A program made the translations under genes and the position numbers. A DNA stretch of 64,000 bases, from the NCBI RefSeq assembly GCF_019511445.1, contig NZ_JAEUAN010000010.1:152489-216488 (forward strand), given 5' to 3'. Below are positions 25,770 through 34,686 of the stretch, piece after piece. The notes under the pieces were generated by a model, which was given only the letters and a program-made list of their open reading frames with translations, was not told where the DNA came from and did not search any database. Source of the DNA: Aliirhizobium wenxiniae. GTDB lineage: Bacteria; Pseudomonadota; Alphaproteobacteria; Rhizobiales; Rhizobiaceae. How positions within the stretch are numbered: position 1 is the stretch's first letter; each line of letters opens with the position of its first letter.

Positions 25770-26690
25770 TCAAGGCAGGCATGTCCAATGCCCCTCCTGG
25801 CCCAGCGTCTTTATCACCGATGTCAGAATGTTCCGCACCTCGATCATCGCGCGGGTCGGGGGGTGGTTGACCGGCATGTCTAGGATGAGACGGCGCGAAA
25901 GTTCGGGGGCGGAGAGGGGAATTGCTGCAAGATTTCCCTGCTGCATGTCCGCATAAATCGCGCCCCTGCCGAGAATGGCAAATCCCAGCCCTGCACGAAT
26001 GGCAGCCCTTGTGCTGGCCAACCCTTCGATCTCGCGCACGATATTGAGGTCGCGGCCCAGCATCAGGGCTTGCCTTTCTATCAATACGCGAATGCCGTGA
26101 CGGCGGGTCGGCATGATCAGCGGCAGAGAAAGTGCATCCTCGACCGACATCTGCCCGGTTATGTCATCAAAGCTGCCGATCCTCCCCACCGCATAAAGCC
26201 GTTCGTCGAAAAGGGGCAGGGAACTTGCCTTGGCGACATCGACCAGGTTGATGGCGAGATCGTGTAGATGCGTGTCGATCGCCGCCCTCAAGGTCTGGCT
26301 GTCGCCCTCGCTGATCGTCAGGCGGATCTGCGGAAAGGTCTTTTCGCATATTTCCAGCACGGGGACTGCAAGAATCGGGGAGAGCGAACTCAGCATGCCG
26401 AGCGAGACATCTCCCCTCGGCGTCCGATCCTGTTGCCTCGTTTCTGCTTCTGCCTGCTCGACGGCGCGCAGGATCGACTGTGCGTGGGAGAGGAGCGTCT
26501 GTCCCGCATCGGTGAGAACCACTCCGCGCGATGTTCGGTTGAGGAGCTGGACGCCGAGATAGTCTTCCAGCGAGCGCATGTGCAGGCTCAGCGGCGGCTG
26601 CGCAACACCGAGCTCCCGCGATGCCCTGGTAAAGGATCCCACCTCAGCGATCTTGGCAAAATAGCGCATCTTCAAGAGATCGAGAACCAT
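25770..26690 (-). CDS. LysR-family regulator (Nac/CynR-like) of the amino-acid importer
   Basis: A 306-residue LysR regulator. The winged helix occupies residues ~1-60 (LLKMRYFAKIAEVGSFTRAS, then LGVAQPPLSLHMRSLEDYLG) and LLNRTSRGVVLTDAG completes the domain. The C-terminal co-inducer domain follows. Starting MVLDLLKMRYF at 26690 with a GGGGAGCAG ahead is favoured over the longer frame, which covers the promoter. It diverges from the amino-acid binding protein gene 123 bp away, the normal arrangement for a LysR activator and its target. Confidence 0.85.
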   Translation of the reverse strand: MVLDLLKMRYFAKIAEVGSFTRASRELGVAQPPLSLHMRSLEDYLGVQLLNRTSRGVVLTDAGQTLLSHAQSILRAVEQAEAETRQQDRTPRGDVSLGMLSSLSPILAVPVLEICEKTFPQIRLTISEGDSQTLRAAIDTHLHDLAINLVDVAKASSLPLFDERLYAVGRIGSFDDITGQMSVEDALSLPLIMPTRRHGIRVLIERQALMLGRDLNIVREIEGLASTRAAIRAGLGFAILGRGAIYADMQQGNLAAIPLSAPELSRRLILDMPVNHPPTRAMIEVRNILTSVIKTLGQEGHWTCLP

Positions 26691-26813
26691 CTGCTCCCCC
26701 TTCTTATATACCGTAAAGATATAGTACGTATCTGCAATATATATTTGTTCGAATATCGAGCTTGTCATAGGTTTTCCACGCAGCGAGAGGAAGCGCTGTT
26801 AATGGAGGACACT
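26691..26813. promoter_or_regulatory. AT-rich divergent promoter region with LysR-type boxes
   Basis: The region is markedly AT-rich against its neighbours. It holds TATACCGTAAAGATA, an interrupted dyad of T-N11-A form, followed by a run of TAT/ATA repeats. This suits binding by the adjacent LysR protein and promoters in both directions. The exact boxes are my reading by eye. Confidence 0.5.
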
Positions 26814-27650
26814 ATGAAATTTGCTCGTCTCATGACGTTGGCCGCGATCGGGGCTGCGTTGTTTTCGAATGTCGCTGCCGCTGAGCAGCTGGATGACATC
26901 AAGAAGGCTGGAGTTCTGAACTGCGGCGTTCTGACAAACTCGCCGCCGCTCGGTTTCCAGGACCCCAAGACCCGCGAGCCGAACGGCTACGAGATCGAGA
27001 TTTGCGGCATGTTCGCCAAATATCTTGGCGTCAGCGCCAAGATGACCGCCGTCTCGCCACAAACCCGCATGGCCGAATTGACCCAGGGCCGCGTCGACAT
27101 CCTGTCCTCGCTTCTGAGCTACAGCAAGGAGCGCGCCGAGCAGGTGGATTTCAGCGGCGCCTATATTGCCGAGGACTTCAATTTCGTCGTTCTCGATCAG
27201 TCCGACATCAAGACCGTTGCCGACCTTTCAGGCCAGCGCATTGGGCTGGTGAAGGGCTCCGTCCTGATCCCCCTGACGGAAAAGCGCCTTCCGGATGCCC
27301 GCATCCTCTCGTTCGAAACGAGTGCAGCATCCTTCCTCGCCCTGCAGCAGGGCAAGGTGAAGGCGACCGTCTACCGTTATTCCGAGGGCAAGGCCGTGCA
27401 GCGTAATGCCGGCTCCGAGATCAAGGGGCTGCGCTTCCTTGATGAACCGCTTCTCTCCATGCCGTCCGGTTTCGGCTTCCGCAAGGGATCGCCGGAACTG
27501 GTCAAGCAGGCAAATGCGTTCCTTGCCGAGTTGGAGACCAATGGCGAAGGCCAGAAGCTTTACGACAAGTGGCTGGGCAAGGATTCCGATCTGAAGGCCA
27601 CACGCAAGTTCGAGTTCGGCAGGCCCCAGGAAACCTGGTTCACGAACTAA
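26814..27650 (+). CDS. Amino-acid ABC importer substrate-binding protein (family 3)
   Basis: A 278-residue periplasmic binding protein. The ATG at 26814 follows GGAGG by five bases and begins a signal peptide (MKFARLMTLAAIGAALFSNV, cleavage after AAA). The mature protein contains IKKAGVLNCGVLTNSPPLGF, PNGYEIEICGMFAKYLGV and ILSSLLSYSKERAEQVDFSG, all typical of polar amino-acid binding proteins related to glutamate/aspartate or cystine binders. It heads an operon of binding protein, two permeases, ATPase, RraA-like enzyme and a second ATPase. Confidence 0.88.
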   Translation: MKFARLMTLAAIGAALFSNVAAAEQLDDIKKAGVLNCGVLTNSPPLGFQDPKTREPNGYEIEICGMFAKYLGVSAKMTAVSPQTRMAELTQGRVDILSSLLSYSKERAEQVDFSGAYIAEDFNFVVLDQSDIKTVADLSGQRIGLVKGSVLIPLTEKRLPDARILSFETSAASFLALQQGKVKATVYRYSEGKAVQRNAGSEIKGLRFLDEPLLSMPSGFGFRKGSPELVKQANAFLAELETNGEGQKLYDKWLGKDSDLKATRKFEFGRPQETWFTN

Positions 27651-27683
27651 CCTTCTCCGCATACTGCATACAGGTCAACTTTG

Positions 27684-28382
27684 ATGGGTTACCAATTCGA
27701 CTTTGGTAAGGTCCTGCAGGGTGAGTATCTCGAACTCATCCTGGAGGGTCTCCAGGCCACGATGGTGGTCTTCGTTTTCTCCTGGGTCATCGGTCTCGTG
27801 CTGGCTGTGGTTCTCACTGTCATTCGGGCGGTCGAGTTCAAGCCGACGCAATTCCTTGTTGCGGCCTTCGTTGAATATCATCGCAACATACCGATGCTGA
27901 TCCAGCTATTCGTCTGGTATTTCGGTTTTGCCGTCGTCCTGCCGGATGCGGTCAACGATTATCTGAACGATATCGGGGCGGAGATCGGATACGCCATCGT
28001 GGCGCTGGCCCTGAACAAGGCGGCCTATATGTCCGAGGATTTCCGCAGCGGTCTGCGGTCGATCCACCCGGCACAGATGGAGGCGGCGCGATCGATCGGC
28101 CTGACTTATCTCGGTGCCATGGCCTGGGTGATCCTGCCGCAAGCCTGGCGCCTGGCGCTTCCGGCGCTGCTCGGACAGACCCTCATTCTCTTCAAGGGTA
28201 CCAGTCTTGCCGCCGCCATCGGCGTCGCCGAACTCAGCTACCAGGCCCGTTATATCGAGGAACAGTCGTTCCGCATCTTCGAGGCCTACGGCATCGCCAC
28301 GGCGATCTACATGCTCATCTCTTTTGCGATCATGTGGCTCTCGTCGATCCTCTCCAAGCGATATGAGCTGAGGGTGAAGTAA
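27684..28382 (+). CDS. Amino-acid ABC importer permease 1 (HisM/GltJ type)
   Basis: A 232-residue permease with about five spans. EGLQATMVVFVFSWVIGLVL starts the domain, VEYHRNIPMLIQLFVWYFGF gives the family RNxPxLVQ motif, and the coupling loop is QMEAARSIGLTYLGAMAWVI. It overlaps the next permease gene by one base. The ATG at 27684 is preferred over a TTG three bases earlier. Confidence 0.88.
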   Translation: MGYQFDFGKVLQGEYLELILEGLQATMVVFVFSWVIGLVLAVVLTVIRAVEFKPTQFLVAAFVEYHRNIPMLIQLFVWYFGFAVVLPDAVNDYLNDIGAEIGYAIVALALNKAAYMSEDFRSGLRSIHPAQMEAARSIGLTYLGAMAWVILPQAWRLALPALLGQTLILFKGTSLAAAIGVAELSYQARYIEEQSFRIFEAYGIATAIYMLISFAIMWLSSILSKRYELRVK

Positions 28383-29092
28383 TGCTGGAAATCATTCAGA
28401 ACTACTGGCTCCTGTTGCTGATCGGCGAATATCCACACGGCAAGCTCGGCGGACTGGCGATGACCCTGATCATCTCCTTCGTCAGCCTCATCGTGACATT
28501 TCCCTGCGCGGTTCTTATCGCGCTCGCCAGAACCGGAAAACCAGGCATCATCCAGTCGATCGCGAACGGCTTCGTTCACAGTGTTCGTGCCATCCCGCTG
28601 CTGATGCTGATCTTCTGGGCCTATTTCGCCGTACCGATGATCATCGGCTTTCCGATCGATGCCGCCTTCACCCTGATCGTCGCCATTGTCATCTATCAGA
28701 CGGCCTATCTGGGCGAGATCATTGCGGCCGGTATCACGGGCCTACCGAAGGGCCAGCGGGAAGCCGCCGCCGCACTCGGCCTCGGCTATGTCCCGACCAT
28801 GTTCAGGATCATCCTGCCGCAGGCGATCTTCAACGTCATTCCTGGCATCGTCAATCAGCTGACGACGATCATCAAGGAGTCGTCGCTCGGTTCGATCATC
28901 GCTGTCTCGGAACTCTCCTACGTGATGCTGCAGGTCAATTCGAACGAAGTGACCAAGCCGCTACAGATCTTCGGCATCCTTGCTGCGGTCTATTTCGTCC
29001 TTTGCTTCGCGCTTAGCCAAGCAACGAACTGGCTGGAGCGCCGCATTTCGTCCCGCAGAACGGGGCAGGTCGTTGTGGAGGCAGTGGCATGA
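28382..29092 (+). CDS. Amino-acid ABC importer permease 2 (GltK type)
   Basis: A 236-residue permease. HSVRAIPLLMLIFWAYFAVP is the conserved periplasmic-side motif and QREAAAALGLGYVPTMFRII the coupling loop that docks on the ATPase. It pairs with the preceding permease as a heterodimer. Its stop overlaps the ATPase start by four bases (ATGA). Confidence 0.88.
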   Translation: MLEIIQNYWLLLLIGEYPHGKLGGLAMTLIISFVSLIVTFPCAVLIALARTGKPGIIQSIANGFVHSVRAIPLLMLIFWAYFAVPMIIGFPIDAAFTLIVAIVIYQTAYLGEIIAAGITGLPKGQREAAAALGLGYVPTMFRIILPQAIFNVIPGIVNQLTTIIKESSLGSIIAVSELSYVMLQVNSNEVTKPLQIFGILAAVYFVLCFALSQATNWLERRISSRRTGQVVVEAVA

Positions 29093-29820
29093 TCGAGTTT
29101 CAGAACGTTTCAAAGTGGTTCGGCGCCCTGCAGGTTCTGCGTGATGTCAACGCGACGGTGGCCAAGGGGACGACGACCGTTCTCTGCGGTCCCTCCGGCT
29201 CCGGCAAGTCGACACTGATCCGCACCGTCAATCGGCTGGAGCCGATCCAGAAAGGCAAGATCACGCTGGCCGGGCATGACATCTACGCGAAGGACATCGA
29301 CGTCAACGTGCTGCGCAGCGGCATCGGTTTCGTCTTCCAGCAGTTCAACCTGTTTCCGCATCTCTCGGTCGTAGAAAATGTGATGTTGCCGCTGTTGCGG
29401 ATCCGCAAGCAATCGCGTGCCCAAGCTCGGCCTGTGGCAATGCAGATGCTGGAGCGCGTAGGACTTGCCGACAAGGCGCATTCTCTTCCAGCCGATATTT
29501 CAGGTGGCCAGTCGCAGCGTGTCGCGATTGCGCGCTCGTTGATCCTGAAGCCCGAGGTCCTGGTTCTCGACGAGCCTACCAGCGCACTCGATCCGGAAAT
29601 GGTCGGCGAAGTGCTGAAGCTGCTGCGCGAGCTCTCGGCCGACGGCATCACCATGATGTGTGTCACCCACGAAATGGGATTTGCCCGGGAAGTGGCGGAC
29701 CGCATCTGGTTCCTGCGCAACGGCACGCTGACTTTCGATGCCGAGCCAGCCGAATTCTTCTCGGATGAAGCCCATCAGGATGTTCGCAACTTCCTTTCGG
29801 CAGTTCGTAAAAATCGCTAA
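29089..29820 (+). CDS. Amino-acid ABC importer ATPase
   Basis: A 243-residue ATPase of the polar amino-acid family (GlnQ/GltL). Walker A is [10 protein letters not shown]-loop FVFQQFNLFPHL, signature [15 protein letters not shown], Walker [16 protein letters not shown] and H-loop CVTHEMGFA. It is the coupled partner of the two permeases. A second, separate ATPase of the same kind lies after the RraA-like gene in this operon. Confidence 0.88.
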   Translation: MIEFQNVSKWFGALQVLRDVNATVAKGTTTVLCGPSGSGKSTLIRTVNRLEPIQKGKITLAGHDIYAKDIDVNVLRSGIGFVFQQFNLFPHLSVVENVMLPLLRIRKQSRAQARPVAMQMLERVGLADKAHSLPADISGGQSQRVAIARSLILKPEVLVLDEPTSALDPEMVGEVLKLLRELSADGITMMCVTHEMGFAREVADRIWFLRNGTLTFDAEPAEFFSDEAHQDVRNFLSAVRKNR

Positions 29821-29837
29821 AATCACAGGAGGAAAAC

Positions 29838-30512
29838 ATGGTTCATATCAAGGATATTCCCGCTCGCCCGAGCACGTCGGATATCGAAGCACTGGCGAAA
29901 TTCTCGCCCGCCACCATTCATGAAGCGCAGGGTCGCCGTGGTGCATTGTCGTCACGCCTCAAGCCGGTCGATTATCGGATGAAGCTCTGCGGCCCGGCCT
30001 TCACGGTGAAGTCTTCGCCGCGCGACAACATCATGCTGCAGCTGGCGATCAACTATGCCAAGCCCGGCGATATCATCGTCGTTTCCGCCGGTGAATACGA
30101 GGAAGCCGGCTCGTTCGGCGACGTGCTGGCCAATGCGTGCCTCGCCAAGGGTATCGGCGGTCTTGTGACGGATACCGGCGTGCGTGACACGCTGCAACTG
30201 CGCGAACTGGGCTTCCCGGTCTTTTCGCTCAGCGCCTGCATCAAGGGCACGGTCAAGGAAACGATCGGCACGACCAACGACTCGATCATCGTCGGCGGCG
30301 AGATCATCAATCCGGGCGATGTCATCGTCGGCGACGCCGATGGTCTGGTCGTCGTTCGCCGCAGCGAAGCCGCCGAAGTGGCAAAGCTGTCCCAGGCGCG
30401 CGAAGATGCCGAGGCCGGTTACATTGCGGCCTACAAGGCGGGCAAGTCAGTGGTCGAGGTCAGCAATCTTGAACCGGTCCTCAAGGCCAAGGGCCTCGTG
30501 GTCGAGGCCTGA
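29838..30512 (+). CDS. RraA-family protein, probable HMG/CHA aldolase or oxaloacetate decarboxylase
   Basis: A 224-residue member of the RraA / 4-hydroxy-4-methyl-2-oxoglutarate aldolase family. The pyruvate- and metal-binding segment is intact: GSFGDVLANACLAKGIGGLV (91-110) followed by TDTGVRD with Arg116-Asp117. These enzymes retro-aldol cleave 4-hydroxy-4-methyl-2-oxoglutarate or 4-carboxy-4-hydroxy-2-oxoadipate and also decarboxylate oxaloacetate. The RNase E inhibitor RraA is a non-catalytic relative, but its absence of pathway context and the gene position inside an uptake operon speak for an enzyme. GGAGG lies ahead of the ATG, 18 bases after the ATPase stop. Confidence 0.82.
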   Translation: MVHIKDIPARPSTSDIEALAKFSPATIHEAQGRRGALSSRLKPVDYRMKLCGPAFTVKSSPRDNIMLQLAINYAKPGDIIVVSAGEYEEAGSFGDVLANACLAKGIGGLVTDTGVRDTLQLRELGFPVFSLSACIKGTVKETIGTTNDSIIVGGEIINPGDVIVGDADGLVVVRRSEAAEVAKLSQAREDAEAGYIAAYKAGKSVVEVSNLEPVLKAKGLVVEA

Positions 30513-30547
30513 ACATCCGCTGAGATATAATATCGTCTGGATTTGAT

Positions 30548-31318
30548 ATGAGCGCAGCACTGAAGAACATGACCGTCTCCTCCACCGACGTCGCGGTCGA
30601 AATCATCGGCATGAACAAGTGGTACGGTGATTTCCACGTGCTGCGCGACATCAATCTGAAGGTGATGAAGGGCGAGCGCATCGTCATCGCCGGACCGTCC
30701 GGTTCCGGCAAGTCGACGATGATCCGCTGCATCAACCGCCTGGAAGAACATCAGTCGGGCAACATCCTCGTCGACAATATCGAGCTGACCAACGATCTGA
30801 AGAAGATCGACGAAGTGCGCCGCGAAGTTGGCATGGTGTTCCAGCACTTCAACCTCTTCCCGCATCTGACGATCCTGGAAAACTGCACGCTGGCGCCGAT
30901 CTGGGTTCGCAAGATGCCGAAGAAGGAAGCCGAGGAAGTGGCGATGCACTACCTCAAGCGCGTGAAAATCCCGGAACAGGCCAACAAATATCCGGGCCAG
31001 CTTTCAGGCGGTCAGCAGCAGCGCGTGGCGATTGCCCGTTCGCTCTGCATGAAGCCGAAGATCATGTTGTTCGATGAGCCGACCTCGGCGCTCGACCCGG
31101 AAATGGTCAAGGAAGTGCTCGACACGATGGTAAGCCTTGCCGAAGAAGGCATGACCATGCTCTGCGTCACCCATGAAATGGGCTTTGCCCGCCAGGTCGC
31201 CAACCGCGTCATCTTCATGGACCAGGGCCAGATCGTCGAACAGAATTCGCCGGCCGAATTCTTCGACAATCCGCAGCATGACCGCACCAGGCTGTTCCTC
31301 AGCCAGATCCTGCACTAA
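30548..31318 (+). CDS. Second amino-acid ABC ATPase (AapP/GlnQ-like)
   Basis: A 256-residue ATPase: Walker [11 protein letters not shown]-loop [12 protein letters not shown], signature [15 protein letters not shown], Walker [17 protein letters not shown]-loop CVTHEMGFA. It resembles the rhizobial AapP general amino-acid ATPase more than the other ATPase in this operon. No binding protein or permease follows, so it is either a spare subunit for the local permeases or for the chromosomal general amino-acid system, or the left-over of a second importer. It is the last intact gene of the operon. Confidence 0.86.
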   Translation: MSAALKNMTVSSTDVAVEIIGMNKWYGDFHVLRDINLKVMKGERIVIAGPSGSGKSTMIRCINRLEEHQSGNILVDNIELTNDLKKIDEVRREVGMVFQHFNLFPHLTILENCTLAPIWVRKMPKKEAEEVAMHYLKRVKIPEQANKYPGQLSGGQQQRVAIARSLCMKPKIMLFDEPTSALDPEMVKEVLDTMVSLAEEGMTMLCVTHEMGFARQVANRVIFMDQGQIVEQNSPAEFFDNPQHDRTRLFLSQILH

Positions 31319-31373
31319 TTGGTCGTAAGATAATTTCGCATCTTGGCTTCAGACGCTCGAAGGAAGTAGCTGC

Positions 31374-31636
31374 ATGCCAAGTCGAAAGACCAGATGGGAC
31401 GAGCCTGTCGAAATGGCGTTGAACTCGGACCTCCAGAAAATTGAGGGGCCGTTCGATGCTTTAAAATATCTGACCGAGAGCTGGCCTGCTGATCGAGGGA
31501 TGTCTTTCGTAAAAGCCAGGAGCGCATGCCGTGCTGCATTGGCGGGGATAAAGCGGTTGAGGAGGCGCGTGTTGCTTTCCAGGCTGCAGCAGCTGATGCG
31601 GACTACATTTTGGGAACTAATCAGATCGTTAAGTGA
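31374..31636 (+). pseudogene. DUF982 protein with one-base frameshift
   Basis: The first frame reads DLQKIEGPFDALKYLTESWP and SFVKARSACRAALAG. The second, one base off, reads DKAVEEARVAFQAAAADADY and ends ILGTNQIVK at TGA 31634-31636. Together they give about 87 residues, the exact size and motif order of DUF982 proteins, a small rhizobial family of unknown function. The break lies in a GGGG run near 31548-31551, where one G appears to be missing. A sequencing error in the homopolymer cannot be excluded, in which case the gene would be intact. Confidence 0.75.
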
Positions 31637-31937
31637 TCTGGCCCGCGAGTTCTCCATGCGACGAACCAGTTTGATATGGCGGAGTGAGGTTGAGAAAGGT
31701 GGAATGACGTCTGCTGTCCGCGGTCACCTCACCAAACATTGCAAGCCTGATTTCGGCCAAGGATGAAACGCTTGCTGCAAAATAAATCGAATGCTTGAGA
31801 TGATATCTCAATGGGTTATCTTTTATCACGATTACGGAGGCATTAAATCCAATCAGTGCAAGAGCTTTATGGTGCCATTCTCACCGTTTGACAAACTTTG
31901 CCATCGCTGAGTATCTTGAAGCATCAAGGAGACTCGA
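31637..31937. other. Intergenic stretch ahead of parD
   Basis: I see no gene here. The last ~100 bases are AT-richer and presumably contain the parDE promoter and its autoregulatory site, but no clear palindrome stands out. Confidence 0.4.
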
Positions 31938-32192
31938 ATGGCTACGATGAATGTATCTCTGCCGGACCCCATGAAAGACTGGGTTGAATCACAGGCAAGA
32001 ACGGGTCGATACTCGAACGCGAGCGATTATGTCAGAGACCTGATCCGCAGAGACCAGGCCCGCACGGACAAAATCGCCGAGATGCAGCGTTTTGTCGACG
32101 ACGGGCTCAAGAGTGGCGTAGGCAGCCGTTTGAAAGACGAACTATTCGCTGTCGCTGTCGCGCGAGCAGAGATCAACACTGGACGCGATTAA
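31938..32192 (+). CDS. parD: ParD-type antitoxin
   Basis: An 84-residue antitoxin. The N-terminal ribbon-helix-helix (MATMNVSLPDPMKDWVESQ, then GRYSNASDYVRDLIRRDQ) binds DNA and represses its own operon. The charged C-terminal part wraps around and neutralises the toxin. AAGGAGAC lies just before the ATG. The toxin start overlaps the stop by one base, the usual tight coupling of type II pairs. Confidence 0.9.
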   Translation: MATMNVSLPDPMKDWVESQARTGRYSNASDYVRDLIRRDQARTDKIAEMQRFVDDGLKSGVGSRLKDELFAVAVARAEINTGRD

Positions 32193-32485
32193 TGCCCTTC
32201 AATCTGTCTGCCGAGGCGGAAGAGGATATCGTCTCGATTGCCGAGCAAGGCATTCGCAGCTTTGGCCCACATGTCGCCAAACGATATCACGATGAGCTTT
32301 TCGCGATATTCGAGCTGATTGATTCAAACCCGCGAATGGCTCGAGAGCGTCACGAAATTTCTCCGCCGGTCAGGATCCATCCCTTCAAGGCGCACTTGGT
32401 TGTCTATCAGATCAACGATGACGGGAGCATTCTTGTGATCCGTATTCGTCATGCGCACGAAGATTGGGCCGGAGATGCTTTCTAG
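32192..32485 (+). CDS. parE: ParE-type toxin
   Basis: A 97-residue member of the RelE/ParE superfamily. LSAEAEEDIVSIAEQGIRSFG, then RYHDELFAIFELIDSNPRMA and the C-terminal strand VRIHPFKAHLVVYQINDDGS followed by IRIRHAHEDW are family hallmarks. Characterised ParE toxins poison DNA gyrase. Length and key C-terminal residues are complete, so the pair looks functional. Its presence next to scarred DNA suggests it helps to retain this region or replicon. Confidence 0.9.
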   Translation: MPFNLSAEAEEDIVSIAEQGIRSFGPHVAKRYHDELFAIFELIDSNPRMARERHEISPPVRIHPFKAHLVVYQINDDGSILVIRIRHAHEDWAGDAF

Positions 32486-32672
32486 CGTCCGCAGAATGCC
32501 AGTAGATTGGCAACCGGCCATCCTCCTACGGCCGGCTGCCTGACGGGTTGAACCTCCGCTCAGGAAAAGTTCTCCAATACCGCCAGGCGCTGCGCCGCGC
32601 GATATCCGGTCGCTGACTATCCCGAGGGATGCCAAGCATGCCATGCTGTCGGTTATCCGGCGAGTGTCGTGC

Positions 32673-34520
32673 CTATCTACAATCAGAAGCTACCAGTTTT
32701 CGCTCCGGACAAGGCACGAAGGGGGATGTGCAGCTTCTCGCCGTGGCTGACCTGTTCCGCAATTGGCGAAGGTTCTTTTGTCGTAGCCCGAGGTGCAGGC
32801 CAATTCGGTGTAACAGGAACGACCTGACGGCCTCTGCCGCCGACCGCGGATATCTGTGCTCATCCGGCATGCGTTCAAGAATCTCGTCCGTGATCTTCCG
32901 ATATTCCGCTAATGGACTTTCGGCCTCGAGGACGCACATGATTGACTCGAACGGGTCACGATGGACGCGCATGACACGTTGGATTTCCTTCGATCGGTTG
33001 GCTGCGTGCCGATGAAATGCGTCACAGGCGCCATGCCAGTCGCGAGCTGCGAAGTCGATTTCTTCCTGCTCAATCAAACCCGCAATAGGCCTGACGTTAT
33101 GGAGCAACTCCGGGGGCTGTCGGATCCAGCCGACATTAGCATGCGAGAGGGCCTGGGCAACCATCAGCATGTCTTCTTCCCATTTTGTATAGAAGCCACG
33201 GCGTTGTTCCCGCCACTGCAGATACCAGTCCCAAACACCAGGAAAGATAAGAAGACCAAAGCTCAATCGGCTGAGTGGTACGCCGTAGCCCTTCAGGGCG
33301 CTATTCGGTGACGCGGCCAGTGCGCCGAACATCAAACCAAGATGCTCAATTTTCTGAGAAGCCGTTTCTTCTCCCCAAACACCATTCCGCTGAAATCCAA
33401 TCGCCGTCAGTGTCGAGGTTTTGAAACGAATGAGATCGGCCATTTCCATGGCAAGCTGCGGCGGCGCGTCGACGACGCCTGAAAGCAGATCAGGATCATC
33501 GAAATCGGCCTCAATATTCTGATTTGCTCCAACTGCGGATGCCAAGGATCTGGCCGACAGTGCGCTCCCGCCATAAGTGACACCGGGAAAGCGGATGGCA
33601 TAGCGTTGCTTGCTGGCCGCCGCCTGGTATCGACGATACTCCGTCGATCCCGAAGTGATCACACGGCGCACCCAATCAAGGATTTCTTGGCGCTTGGTGA
33701 AGGGCAGACTGCTGAAGTCATCTGGAAGATGCAGCGAGATCCTGCGCCGCTCGGCCGGGCTAATATCACCGAGTTCGTGACCATAAAGCGAACGTACCTG
33801 ATGCGGCAGCTTCTCTTTGAAATATCCCTCCGGAAGTCGGTAGCGTCGCTCAATGCGGCGGAGGATATCGAAACTCGCAACAGATCGGGGTACGCGCGAG
33901 CCCTGGATCCAGGATAGAAGCGTCTTGTTGTCGAAGGTCTCATTGAGATGAACAACGGCTCGGTAGAGCTGCCAATAGCTGTCGCCGAACCGGCGCATAT
34001 GATAGACCAACGCATCCTGAAAACTTGCCGGATCCTCTGTCGCTTCGAATAGCGGTTCCGGGAAAGGACTGATCGGCTTCGGTGCCGGACCTCGTGGTGT
34101 GGACCCAGACCGCGCAAATGTACCGTCGGTTGTCGCGCGTTGAAGCTTTCTGGTCGAGGATATGGAAGCTACCTTCTTTGCAGACACTATTTTGTTCGGG
34201 CGGGTCTTTGGCTTTGGGGACCGTCGCTCTTCGGCTGCCGGTGGTGCCCCGAGCCATCGGATGATTGCATCCAAGCCTGGCCGGAGTTGCTTTTTCAGTT
34301 CCGCCGTCAATTCGACTTCTATCCCACAGGACTGACCGATTGTCGCCCAATCGACATGGCCATTCAGAAACGGCGGCGATTTTCGGTAGATGATCAAGCT
34401 TAGGAGATAAGGGCGGACGTTCTCCAGCACTCGTTTGGATGTGAATGGCGCGATACGCAGCTCGCAGAATTCGGATATCTTTCGCTGAAAATTTCGTGAT
34501 GAAAGGTCTTTTTTGGTCAT
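32673..34520 (-). CDS. Large uncharacterised protein with HTH-like segment and integrase-like C-terminal motif
   Basis: About 615 residues, not matched to a named family by eye. A middle segment, NKTLLSWIQGSRVPRSVASF followed by ILRRIERRYRLPEGYF, looks like an Xre-type helix-turn-helix. Near the C-terminus, AAEAVRSFLLHRIGLHLGLR then QKNLRQL resembles box I of tyrosine recombinases, where the Arg is catalytic. The protein ends about 30 residues later in low-complexity sequence with no further R/H/Y boxes. It is therefore probably the front part of an integrase-like protein truncated at its catalytic domain. The ATG at 34518-34520 is a guess; an upstream start at 34613 is possible. It is divergent from the Fic gene. 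Confidence 0.55.
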   Translation of the reverse strand: MTKKDLSSRNFQRKISEFCELRIAPFTSKRVLENVRPYLLSLIIYRKSPPFLNGHVDWATIGQSCGIEVELTAELKKQLRPGLDAIIRWLGAPPAAEERRSPKPKTRPNKIVSAKKVASISSTRKLQRATTDGTFARSGSTPRGPAPKPISPFPEPLFEATEDPASFQDALVYHMRRFGDSYWQLYRAVVHLNETFDNKTLLSWIQGSRVPRSVASFDILRRIERRYRLPEGYFKEKLPHQVRSLYGHELGDISPAERRRISLHLPDDFSSLPFTKRQEILDWVRRVITSGSTEYRRYQAAASKQRYAIRFPGVTYGGSALSARSLASAVGANQNIEADFDDPDLLSGVVDAPPQLAMEMADLIRFKTSTLTAIGFQRNGVWGEETASQKIEHLGLMFGALAASPNSALKGYGVPLSRLSFGLLIFPGVWDWYLQWREQRRGFYTKWEEDMLMVAQALSHANVGWIRQPPELLHNVRPIAGLIEQEEIDFAARDWHGACDAFHRHAANRSKEIQRVMRVHRDPFESIMCVLEAESPLAEYRKITDEILERMPDEHRYPRSAAEAVRSFLLHRIGLHLGLRQKNLRQLRNRSATARSCTSPFVPCPERKLVASDCR

Positions 34521-34686
34521 GCTTATTCCGTTTCTCTCGGCACCAATGCCGAGGGCGAGCGGAAGTAGGAGGGGAGCTTTGAGAAAAGATGTACCGGACG
34601 CGGTACCGTTCACTCAGCTTAGTCATCGCATTTTACTCCCATGCCAATTACTCTGGATCAGGGTTCGGGAGCTCGATGTCCGAACG

